Assembly (NCBI GenBank): GCA_965116355.1
Contig: OZ220679.1
Location: 124,001 to 188,000 of the forward strand
Length of the DNA stretch: 64,000 nucleotides
DNA from: UBA1127 sp965116355
Lineage (GTDB): Bacteria > Chloroflexota > Dehalococcoidia > Lucifugimonadales > UBA1127
Reading direction: 5' to 3'
A model generated the notes under the pieces. It was not told the origin of the DNA, made no database searches, and saw nothing but the letters and a program-made list of their open reading frames with translations. A program made the translations under genes and the position numbers. This document shows positions 1-7,710 of this stretch, one piece after another (the stretch's first letter is position 1; the number at the start of each line of letters is the position of its first letter).

Positions 1-718
1 ACTCTCGCGCACAGTCAGCCCGCCGGCGGCGATGGTGCGGGGCAGGCTCGCAGGTTGCGGTCCTTCGACTCGCTCAGAGCTTTCCGGCGAGTCTCCATCC
101 GGTAACTGGCCGATGTCCTCGGGACGCGTGCGCACCAGGAAGGAGAGGGGGATGAGCACGCAGAGCGCCACAATGCCCAGGACAAACCACGCCATGCGCC
201 AGTCGGAGGCGTCGATGAGGGCCTGCAGGGAGACAGGGTAGAGCATGGGCCCCAGGCCGGGCCCCATCGCGGCGATGCCGAGCACGCGGCCCCGCTTTCG
301 CACGAACCACTTGGGCAGAGATAGTCATCGAGAGCGCAAAGCCGCCGGTGATCTGCGCGATGCCGCCGGAGACGCCAAAGAGCAGGTAGAACTGCCACAG
401 ACTGTCGATGTAACGCAGCCCTATGAGTGAGACGCCGAGCAGCACGGCGGAGAAGAGCATCAGGCGCATGGGGCCTCTGCGGGTGTCCTGCATCGGCCCG
501 ACGATGGGGGCCAGCGCGCCGCCCACGAGCATCTGGAACGTCAGCGCGCCGTAGAAGGCGGCCCTCGACCACTCCAGATCCTCGGTCATCGGCCGCACGA
601 ACACGCTCGCGCCCCAGACGCCGACGCCCGTCGAGAACGACCCGGCGATGATGGCGACGCCCAGCAGGACCCAGCCGTAGTACAGCTTTGGGAGACGCAG
701 GCCCAGCCTATTCATCAT
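1..718 (-). pseudogene. MFS transporter, N-terminal half, frameshifted and cut by the window edge
   Basis: The reading frame begins MMNRLGLRLPKLYYGWVLLG and has the hydrophobic helices of a major facilitator superfamily permease of the small-organic-anion type. About 130 residues match the neighbouring paralogue; near position 320 a one-base change shifts the frame. The second frame resumes with PKWFVRKRGRVLGIAAMGPG, the conserved cytoplasmic-loop motif, and continues through the left edge with GGLTVRE, which matches the start of the C-terminal half in the paralogue. The central linker (about 60-80) contains a degenerate copy of the CCCTTCGA..CTCAGG dispersed repeat. Either a real pseudogene or a single-base assembly error; the substrate cannot be told. 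Confidence 0.75.
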
Positions 719-725
719 GCGCCGG

Positions 726-731
726 ACTATA
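726..731 (-). promoter_or_regulatory. Extended -10 element of the first MFS gene
   Basis: On the minus strand TGCTATAGT lies seven bases before the first ATG (716-718). The TG-n-TATAGT form is an extended -10. The spacing leaves almost no 5' leader, so the transcript is probably leaderless. Confidence 0.45.
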
Positions 732-757
732 GCACGAATAGTGGCGTGCCCCGCCTC

Positions 758-2164
758 CTACCTAGCAGGTTCCGGCGCAGCGCCGCCGGGGGCACGCTCG
801 GGGCCGGGTTGGCGCCGGGGAGGGGCGGCCAGCAGCATGAGGCAGCCGGCGACGACCCATGCTGACGCGATGATGAGGAACGCCGTAGTGTACGAGTCCT
901 GCAAGTCGAAGAGGAAGGCTATCAGGACAGGGCTCATCGCCCCCGCGGCTGTGATGAACGGCCGCATGACACCGTTGATGGCGCCCAAGTGCGATCGGCC
1001 GAAGTAGTCGGCGACGAGCAGTCCCTGCAGCGTGATGAACGCGCCGATGGTCAGGCCGTGCAGGGCCGCGGCGATGAGCATGGAGGTCTGCCCGCCGACG
1101 TTGAGGATGAGCAGCACCGTCCCGGCGCTGAGGACAAGCTGCGGGCCAATGAGCCATCGGACAGACACGCGCTCCGCAAGCAGGCCCCACACAGGGCGCA
1201 GGGCGACGGAGGCGATCGCGAAGGCTGTCCCGCTCAACGCGGCAACCTGTGCCGCCAAGCCGATGTCCTGGAAGTACGTCACAAGGTTGGCGTGGAAGCC
1301 GCCCATCCCGAGGCCCACCAGCATGAACGCGCCAACGATGAGCCAGAACGCCATCGTCCTGAGGCCCTCGCGGACCGTCAGCCCTTCCACCTCGCGCGTC
1401 GGGCGGGCGGGCGGCGGCGATGTTGGCGGTCGCCCTTCGACAGGCTCCGGGCGTCAACGGGTAAGGCGGCGGGAGTCAGCGACGAACGGGGAGCGGGGCT
1501 GCATTGGCTTGCACGGGCGGCGGGTCGTCCGGCTTGTCGCCGTCGGGCAGCAGGCCCATGTCCTCGGGCCGCGTGCGCACCATGAATGACACGGGCACCA
1601 GGATGCACAGCGCGGCCAGCCCCAGCGCGAACCACGCCTCGCGCCAGTCGAAGAGATCTATGAGGGCCTGGATGGAGATGGGGAAGAGCATGGGGCCGAG
1701 GCCCGGACCCATGGCGGCCAGCCCCAAAACGCGGCCACGTCTCCGTACGAACCACTTGGGCAGAATCACCCGGGTGAGCGCGTTGATGCCGGATACCTGC
1801 GCGATGCCACCGAAGAGGCCAAAGAGCAGGTAGAACTGCCACAGGCTGTCCACCCACCGCGTCAGCATCAGCGAGACGCCCAGCAGCACCGCGGACATCA
1901 GCATCAGCCGCCGCGGGCCGTTGCGCGTGTCCTGAATCGGGCCGACGATGGGCGCCAGCGCACCCCGCCACGAGCGTACGGACGGTCAGAGCGCCGAAGT
2001 AGCTGCGCCCGCGACCACCCGAGCGCCTCCGTCATCGGCCGCGCCATGACGCTCGCTCCCCAGACGCCCGCGCCCGTCGAGAACGAGCCGGCGATCATGG
2101 CGACGGCGAGGAGCACCCAGCCGTAATAGATGGTCGGGAATCGGAAGCCCTTGCGCTCGTTCAT
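758..2164 (-). pseudogene. MFS transporter, tandem paralogue, multiply frameshifted
   Basis: This is a second copy of the same MFS family. The N-terminal part starts with ATG at 2164 (MNERKGFRFPTIYYGWVLL), the middle is in another frame at 1476-1904 (SAVLLGVSLMLTRWVDSLWQ, then LPKWFVRRRGRVLGLAAMGP), and the C-terminal half is at 758-1390 (GLTVREGLRTMAFWLIVGA to the stop at 758). Small indels near 1940-2010 break the frame. A second break lies between 1390 and 1476, where a dispersed repeat (1433-1461) sits in the central cytoplasmic linker. All helices of a 12-TM MFS protein can be read if the frames are joined. Probably decayed, although clustered indels could also be sequencing error. Confidence 0.75.
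1433..1461. repeat. Dispersed repeat (family A) inside the MFS linker
   Basis: Sequence of the type CCCTTCGACAGGCTCCGGGC followed by GTCAACGGG, a diverged copy of the repeat found between many genes of this window. It lies inside the coding region of the second MFS gene and coincides with a break in the reading frame. Confidence 0.7.
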
Positions 2165-2172
2165 AGGGCGCA

Positions 2173-2178
2173 ACTATA
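2173..2178 (-). promoter_or_regulatory. Extended -10 element of the second MFS gene
   Basis: TGCTATAGT on the minus strand, eight bases before the ATG at 2164. Same layout as upstream of the first MFS copy, so the promoter was duplicated with the gene. Confidence 0.4.
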
Positions 2179-2418
2179 GCAGGAACCGTGCTGGGGGGAT
2201 ATTCGCCGGCGTCATGTCAGAGGACGCCTCTGCATCACCATTGTGCATGGTGGACATTGGGAATCGCAGTTGGACCGGCGCCTCCGCAATACCAAATGAA
2301 GCGGGAATGCAGCATCCACCCATTCTTGTGCCTGTTGCCACCCCTACTCTCAAGCACAGGTTGACTCTGCGCCAACTATGGAAAGGGCCTCCAATGGCAA
2401 GTTCAGGCCGCGCAGTCC

Positions 2419-2664
2419 GTGCCCCTGGTTCTGGAGCCGTGGCCGGAAGGCGGATTCACCGTCACCTCGCCGCTCGTCCCTGAGCTCATCACGGAGGGGG
2501 ATACGCTGGAAGAGGCGTTGGCCAACGTTCAGGACGCCTGGGAAGCAGCCGTAGAGTTGTATGAGGACTTGGGCCGTTCGCTGCCGGCGGAGCTGTTCGT
2601 GGATGGCGAGTCCGGCGCGGTCACCATGTACCTGCCGTATCCAGCGCTCTCCGCGCCAGCGTGA
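2419..2664 (+). CDS. hicB: HicB-like antitoxin
   Basis: This 81-residue protein begins at a GTG (VPLVLEPWPEGGFTVTSPLV) and carries the HicB/UPF0150 signature: a beta-hairpin EPWPEGGFTVTSP, then ITEGDTLEEALANVQDAWEA. HicB proteins bind and inhibit the HicA RNase and usually repress their own operon. No separate DNA-binding domain is visible, so it is the short partial-RNase-H-fold form. It overlaps the next gene by four bases (GTGA), with antitoxin first and toxin second, an order common outside enterobacteria. The upstream 245 bases hold no other gene. The start is uncertain because no clear ribosome site precedes the GTG. Confidence 0.8.
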   Translation: MPLVLEPWPEGGFTVTSPLVPELITEGDTLEEALANVQDAWEAAVELYEDLGRSLPAELFVDGESGAVTMYLPYPALSAPA

Positions 2665-2873
2665 GGTACCGCGAGTTCGCCCGCAGGCTCACGGAAATGG
2701 GCTGCACAGAACTGGCTCGCAGGGGAGGCGGTTCGCACAGGAAGTGGCTTAACCCCGCTGCCAACAGAAGCGGGACGATTCCCGACTGGGGCGGCAAGGA
2801 CCTGAACCAAAGAACCATCCGCTCAGCTTTGCGACAACTGGGGATTGACCCCCGTGAGTTCTTCCGCCCCTAG
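2661..2873 (+). CDS. hicA: HicA-like mRNA interferase toxin
   Basis: A 70-residue protein (RYREFARRLTEMGCTELARR) of the HicA/YcfA family. It adopts a double-stranded RNA binding fold and cleaves mRNA independent of the ribosome. The catalytic histidine is in GGGSHRKWLNP near residue 27, and the usual C-terminal sequence follows with QRTIRSALRQLGIDPREF. Length is typical. The GTG start overlaps the stop of hicB, so the pair is translationally coupled. This identifies a complete type II toxin-antitoxin module. Confidence 0.85.
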   Translation: MRYREFARRLTEMGCTELARRGGGSHRKWLNPAANRSGTIPDWGGKDLNQRTIRSALRQLGIDPREFFRP

Positions 2874-2937
2874 ACTGTCGGCTTTTGCCTTCCCACACGA
2901 ATCCTGTTGCCCACTCAATTATGGGGCAATCACGTCC

Positions 2938-4324
2938 TTACCACTCCCAAGCGGAGGTCACGGAGTCCTTGATGACGGGCTCCGGCAGATCGCCGGTGAC
3001 GGGGTGGCCGTAGTCCGAGAGGAGCAGCCGGGCGGCCTTGCGGCCCGAAGCGCACGCTGTAGTTGGTGCCGCGATCCTCAGGGTAGATCTGCGTGGTGTT
3101 GGCCAGATAGAGGGACGGGATCGGCGTGCGGTGCGGCGGGATGCCCCTGGCGTAGCCCGTCCGGTTGACCGGCTGCGCCGCGTCTTCGCGGTGGTAGTAG
3201 CTGGCCTTGATCCAGCTCTCGTCGAAGTCCGGGTTCAGCCGGCGCAGGTGGGGCACGTATTCGGCCAGCAGCTCCTCGTGGGACAGCGAGTAGAGGCGGT
3301 CCTCCCGGTCGAGGTAGTTTGACAGGTAGACCAGGTGGCTGCCGCCGTAATGCTCGGGCGGCACGAAGTTGGTGTGCTCGATGACGGCGAGGAAGGGGAT
3401 GCTCCGGTCCGCGATGTTGAGCCAGTACGCGGGCGTCAGCGAGCGGTCGAGCTCCAGCACTATGAGCACCGCCGCCAGATACGTGGTGCTCGTCAAGGTC
3501 TCGCGGTAGGACTCCGGCAGATCCGGGGCCAGCGCGGCCATGATGCGCGAGGGGGTCGTCGACAGGACGGCATCGTAGCGGCGGACGGCTGCGGGCTCGC
3601 CGGGCAGCCGCACCTCGAGGCCCACGGCGCGCCCCTCCTCGACGACGACGCGCGCCACCTCGGCGGAGGTGTGCACCGCGCCGCCCATCGCGCGGACGCG
3701 CTCGCCCAGCGTGTCGAAGACCTCGCCAAAGCTGCCCATGGGGTAGCCGAGGCTCTCGCCGCCGAGGCTGCGGCCGCGTGACGCCAGGCGGAGCGCAATC
3801 TTCCCCCAGAACCACGTCATGCCGACCTGGTCGTAGTAGCGGCCAAATTTGCCCCGCAACAGCGGTTCCCACACTGCCTGGTAGGCGCGGCGGCCCACCC
3901 ATCGGGGCAGCCACTCGTTGGCGGTCACGTCTTCCAGCGACCGCCAGCTCCGGCGTCGGCGCAGCGCCAGCGTCACGAGGCCGAGGCGCATGCGGTCCGG
4001 CAGGCTGATGGCACTGAACTTCATCAGGTCGGTGGGGGTAGTGAAGGGCCAGATGCGCTCCCGGTGGAAGAGGCCGACCTTCGAGGGGATCCATGCCAGC
4101 TTGCCGCCCAGGCCGAGCTCGTGGATGAGCCAGACCATGTCGGTGTCACTGGTGAAGAGGTGGTGGTAGCCGCGCTCCAGCCGTCCGCCGCCGACGTCGA
4201 AGGTGGACGCCTGCCCGCCGAGGAACGGGGCGCGCTCGAAGACCTCCGCGTCGTGGCCCTGCCGCAGGAGCTCGAAGGCGGCGGCGAGGCCCGCGGCCCC
4301 CCCGCCAATCACGCCAACCCTCAC
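2938..4324 (-). CDS. FAD-dependent amine-oxidase-type oxidoreductase, frameshift near its end
   Basis: The N-terminus RVGVIGGGAAGLAAAFELLR is a dinucleotide-binding GxGxxG motif, followed by the FAD-binding EVFERAPFLGGQASTF. The protein belongs to the NAD(P)-binding/protoporphyrinogen-oxidase-like amine oxidase group, often linked in operons to polyprenol or glycolipid genes. The GTG start at 4324 overlaps the stop of the upstream membrane protein by four bases. At about 3043 an extra G shifts the frame: reading RGTNYSVRFG, then RKAARLLLSDYGHPVTGDLP in the next frame ends at a TAA (2938). That restored tail looks family-like, including the final FAD-binding segment. Sequencing error or recent mutation cannot be separated here. 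Confidence 0.75.
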
Positions 4325-5394
4325 GCCGTGCCAGCCTCGCCGGCGGCGGACGGGCGCTCGTCCCCCTCCCGGCTCGACCGCGCCAGCTCCGTCAGCGAGT
4401 GATTGCTGAGCCAAGCGTAGCCGATGCCAATGAAGGTCACCGGCACCAGCAGCGACGCGTGCACAACGAGCACGTACGCCGACGCCACGGAGACGTCGAC
4501 GGCGAAGTAGACGAGCGTCGCCTGCGCGAAGAACTCGAAGGGGCCGATGCCGCCACCGCCCGACGGGACGATGGTGCCGAGGTTGGAAGCGGCCGTCGTC
4601 AGAATGAGCACGCCTATGAGCTTCCAGATAGAGAAGTAGTCGTCCAGGCCAAATCCCAGCGCGATGATGAGGAACAGGCTGGCCTCGAACGTCCAAACCG
4701 GGATGGAGAGCACGACGATCTTGCTGAGGCGGCCCGGTTCGCGCAATGCGGATAGCCCTTCCAGGAAGCGCGACGAGAGGAAGCCGACGAGGGGCCGGAC
4801 CCGCGCCGGCAGGTATATGAGCGCGCGCTCCATGAATCGCTCGACGCGCTGCGGCCAGACCGCCATGGAGACCAGGAGGAAGGCGAAGGAGAAGAAGGGG
4901 ATGCTGAGCATCATCGTGAGGAGCAGCCACGGGACCCGGGTCTGCTCGCCCAGGTACCGGAACAGGTCCACGGGCGGGATGAAGATCGCGACCACGCCCA
5001 CCAGCAGCAGCAGCGCCATTCCGTCGGACACCCGCTCGATGAGGATGGTGGCGAGGGCCGTGGTCTTGGAAACTCCCTCGCGGATGTTCAGGAAGTAGGA
5101 GCGCACCAGCTCTCCGAGCCGGACGGGGAGAATGTTGTTCGCGGCGTAGCCCACGATCACGACGGGCCACAGCCTCGACACGCGGTAGTCGCCCATCGGC
5201 GACAGGATGATTCTCCACCGGATGGTCCGCCACAGGAGCGACGCCAGATACATCAGTACGGCGGGGATGATGTAGAGGTAGTTGGCGGACTTGAAGGCTT
5301 CCCAGATCTCGTCCGCCTCGGCGCGCCACAGGAAGATGGCCAGAAAGAACACACTCAGGACAAGACCAATAAAAAACCGTTTAGACAAAAGCAA
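4321..5394 (-). CDS. Lysylphosphatidylglycerol-synthase-type (UPF0104) membrane protein
   Basis: A 357-residue polytopic membrane protein beginning MLLSKRFFIGLVLSVFFLAI. It has the family signature around ANYLYIIPAVLMYLASLLWR, then RWRIILSPMG and the conserved GYAANNILPVRLGELVRSYF, followed by ILIERVSDGMALLLL. The UPF0104/YbhN family corresponds to the flippase-like half of MprF without its synthase domain, and is thought to move lipids between membrane leaflets. The gene is coupled by a GTGA overlap to the FAD oxidoreductase downstream, so the two probably act on the same lipid. Eight or so transmembrane helices are visible. Substrate unknown. Confidence 0.8.
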   Translation of the reverse strand: MLLSKRFFIGLVLSVFFLAIFLWRAEADEIWEAFKSANYLYIIPAVLMYLASLLWRTIRWRIILSPMGDYRVSRLWPVVIVGYAANNILPVRLGELVRSYFLNIREGVSKTTALATILIERVSDGMALLLLVGVVAIFIPPVDLFRYLGEQTRVPWLLLTMMLSIPFFSFAFLLVSMAVWPQRVERFMERALIYLPARVRPLVGFLSSRFLEGLSALREPGRLSKIVVLSIPVWTFEASLFLIIALGFGLDDYFSIWKLIGVLILTTAASNLGTIVPSGGGGIGPFEFFAQATLVYFAVDVSVASAYVLVVHASLLVPVTFIGIGYAWLSNHSLTELARSSREGDERPSAAGEAGTA

Positions 5395-5493
5395 CGGGCG
5401 TTCTCTCCGGAGAGGATGTCCAGACGGACGTGACCTTCACCCCTATTCGTCTACCCCAAGTATAGAAGCCCAGTTGAGACACAAGCAACGGGG

Positions 5494-7710
5494 CTAGCCG
5501 GGGTCGCGGGCGCCCAATTGCAGCAAATCATCGGAGTAGTACAGGAATGCGTCCTCGGAGCCGAGCGGCGTCTCGAACTCCCGGAAGAGCCAGTACCGGA
5601 AGGCGCTCTGCCAGGCGTCGCGGTCCCAGAGGCCGTTCCACGCCGCCTCCGGCGTCAGGTTGCGGTAGCTCTCCGGGAACCACCAGCGATGCTTGTAGCG
5701 CATGACCTGGGTGAAACCCGCGTCGCGAAGGCCCTCGCCGGCAAGCTCCTCGTTGTTGACGTGGACGAGGACGACGCCGCCGTTCGGGTTGACCGGCTGC
5801 CGGGGGCTCGCGTACGTCGGGTAGCCGACGGAGTCGTAGTGGCGGAGGTACCACGCCCACGGCCACGCAAAGCCGCTGTGCCCGTCGATGCTGATCGGAA
5901 TGGACTCGCCCTCGCCGGTCTGTTGGGAACGGCGCTCCACGTCCCGCAGGATGTTGACGAGATCCGGGGCACTCATGGTGTAGACCAGCATCTCCGTCGG
6001 CGTCTCGCCGTTGTGGTACGCGGCCGTCCACCCGGCGCGGACGCCGAGCGCCAACAGCACAACAGCGAGGGCCAGCGCGGCGAGACCCATGCCCTGCCGC
6101 GTGCCGATGCGCGTCGCGAAGTAGAACACGCCGGCCACGGCGCCGAAGAGGAGGAACAGCAGTCCCCAGACGCGCAGGAACGCGACCACGTCGATGACGC
6201 TGGGCGAATCGTAGAAGAGCACGCGGTAGGCGAGCAAGAGGGAGAGGGCAGTCAGCGGAAACGCCAGCCACGCACCCTCCCGCACAACGCTTCGCCACGG
6301 CGCCGACTCCACGAGCCGACCAATGACGAAGCCGCCGAGGAGCGTGCCCGGCAGCATGACGTGCGTCAGCAGCCACGGCATCTTCTCCGCCGCGAGGGTG
6401 AAGACCACGAAATTGACGACGCCCCAGAAGATGAGGAAGGCCACGAACAACGAGGGTGAGGCGAAGGCGCCGCGGTTGTGCTCGCGGCGTGGCGTCGCCC
6501 ACACGACGTCGAGCGGGGCGAGACCGCCCCCGCGGAGCCAGTACCACGCGGCGGCGCCGACGGCGGCGGCCGCCACGAGGAACTCGTAGTTGCTGCCGAT
6601 GACGAAGTAGTAGTACCAGGGCTGCCCGCCCCGGCCCACGTCCTGCTGGGCAAGCCAGTAGCCGAGGCTCTGCCACACGCCCGTCGCAACGCCTGCGGGG
6701 CTGCTGAGGAAGCTGGTGAACAGCAGCACGTAGATGAACCAGAAGATACCCGCGCACAGCAGCCATCGACGCCAGTCCCACATGAGGCCAAGGGCGACGC
6801 CAATGGCGGCGAACACGACGGTCACGACGACGGCCACGTACTGCCCACCGTCAAGCGGCAGGCCGACGCGCCCGGCGCTCGGGTCGTCGTTGAGGAGGGT
6901 GATGCCCAGCGGCCCCTGCACGACGGCCGTCGCGGCGGCGGCCATCGGGAGGCTCAGCGTGAACAGCACCAGCAGTATGGCCGAGGGGGCGCTGATCTCG
7001 GAGAGCTTCAGCCGGCCGAACAGCACGTCGCGGGCGTCGCCGAGGGACAGGAAGGCAAGGAAGGCCCCGATGGAGAAGAGGGTGATATAGACGGTCTCCT
7101 TGGTGGCAAAGGCGAGGGCCAGCAGTCCCGCCGCGATGTAGAGGCTCGCGGGCTGCCGGTCGCGCATGTAGCGCCACACGACGATGACCAGCCCGAGGGT
7201 CAGCACCGCGACGAGGATGTCGTTGCGGGCGAAGCGGCTGAAGTACAGCAGCGTCGGGGAAAAGGCCAGCAGGACGCCGGCGCTCATCGCGCCCACGCGG
7301 CCCAGCCAGTCGCGCAGGAGCCAGGGCAGCGCGACGAGGGCCGTGCCGGCGAGGGCGTAGGCGATGCGGGCCGTCGCGTCGTTGTCGCCGAATAGGAAGA
7401 AGACGAGCGCGTTCAGGTGGAACTGCAGGGGGCCGTGCAGCAGCGGGTCGTGATCGTAGCCGCGGCCGTCAATGATGTACCAGCTGTAGAGGGCGTGCAG
7501 GCTCTCGTCGTGGTGCATGGCGCGGTCGCCCAGCTCCCACACGCGCATGGCGAGCGCGACGAGCACGAGGCCGACGTAGAAGGCGAGCTCCCACCGGAAG
7601 GTCAGCCACGGGGGAGACAACCTCTGCGCGGGGGGTGGGCCATCGGGCGGCGGGCCGCCGGGGGGCGGCTGCTGGAAGGCCGAGGGGTGGTAGGCGATGG
7701 GGTTACGCAT
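5494..7710 (-). CDS. Agl23-like (TIGR03663) membrane glycosyltransferase-family protein
   Basis: A 738-residue protein with a proline-rich N-terminus and about a dozen hydrophobic helices. The first loop contains GDRAMHHDESLHALYSWYII, the Asp-rich first-loop motif of GT-C/PMT-type glycosyltransferases (GT39-like). C-terminal to the membrane part there is a soluble region ending near YYSDDLLQLGARD. It matches the TIGR03663 family (flippase activity-associated protein Agl23), which occurs almost always near TIGR03662 proteins, as here: the ATG overlaps the end of the upstream gene by eight bases. A role in transferring sugar from a lipid carrier across the membrane is inferred from the fold; the acceptor is unknown. 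Confidence 0.8.
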   Translation of the reverse strand: MRNPIAYHPSAFQQPPPGGPPPDGPPPAQRLSPPWLTFRWELAFYVGLVLVALAMRVWELGDRAMHHDESLHALYSWYIIDGRGYDHDPLLHGPLQFHLNALVFFLFGDNDATARIAYALAGTALVALPWLLRDWLGRVGAMSAGVLLAFSPTLLYFSRFARNDILVAVLTLGLVIVVWRYMRDRQPASLYIAAGLLALAFATKETVYITLFSIGAFLAFLSLGDARDVLFGRLKLSEISAPSAILLVLFTLSLPMAAAATAVVQGPLGITLLNDDPSAGRVGLPLDGGQYVAVVVTVVFAAIGVALGLMWDWRRWLLCAGIFWFIYVLLFTSFLSSPAGVATGVWQSLGYWLAQQDVGRGGQPWYYYFVIGSNYEFLVAAAAVGAAAWYWLRGGGLAPLDVVWATPRREHNRGAFASPSLFVAFLIFWGVVNFVVFTLAAEKMPWLLTHVMLPGTLLGGFVIGRLVESAPWRSVVREGAWLAFPLTALSLLLAYRVLFYDSPSVIDVVAFLRVWGLLFLLFGAVAGVFYFATRIGTRQGMGLAALALAVVLLALGVRAGWTAAYHNGETPTEMLVYTMSAPDLVNILRDVERRSQQTGEGESIPISIDGHSGFAWPWAWYLRHYDSVGYPTYASPRQPVNPNGGVVLVHVNNEELAGEGLRDAGFTQVMRYKHRWWFPESYRNLTPEAAWNGLWDRDAWQSAFRYWLFREFETPLGSEDAFLYYSDDLLQLGARDPG

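Noticed and set aside
4325..5329. N-terminal extension of the FAD oxidoreductase into the upstream gene
   Set aside because: The extension is the wrong-frame reading of the UPF0104 gene; the GxGxxG start lies at 4324 with a coupled GTGA overlap.
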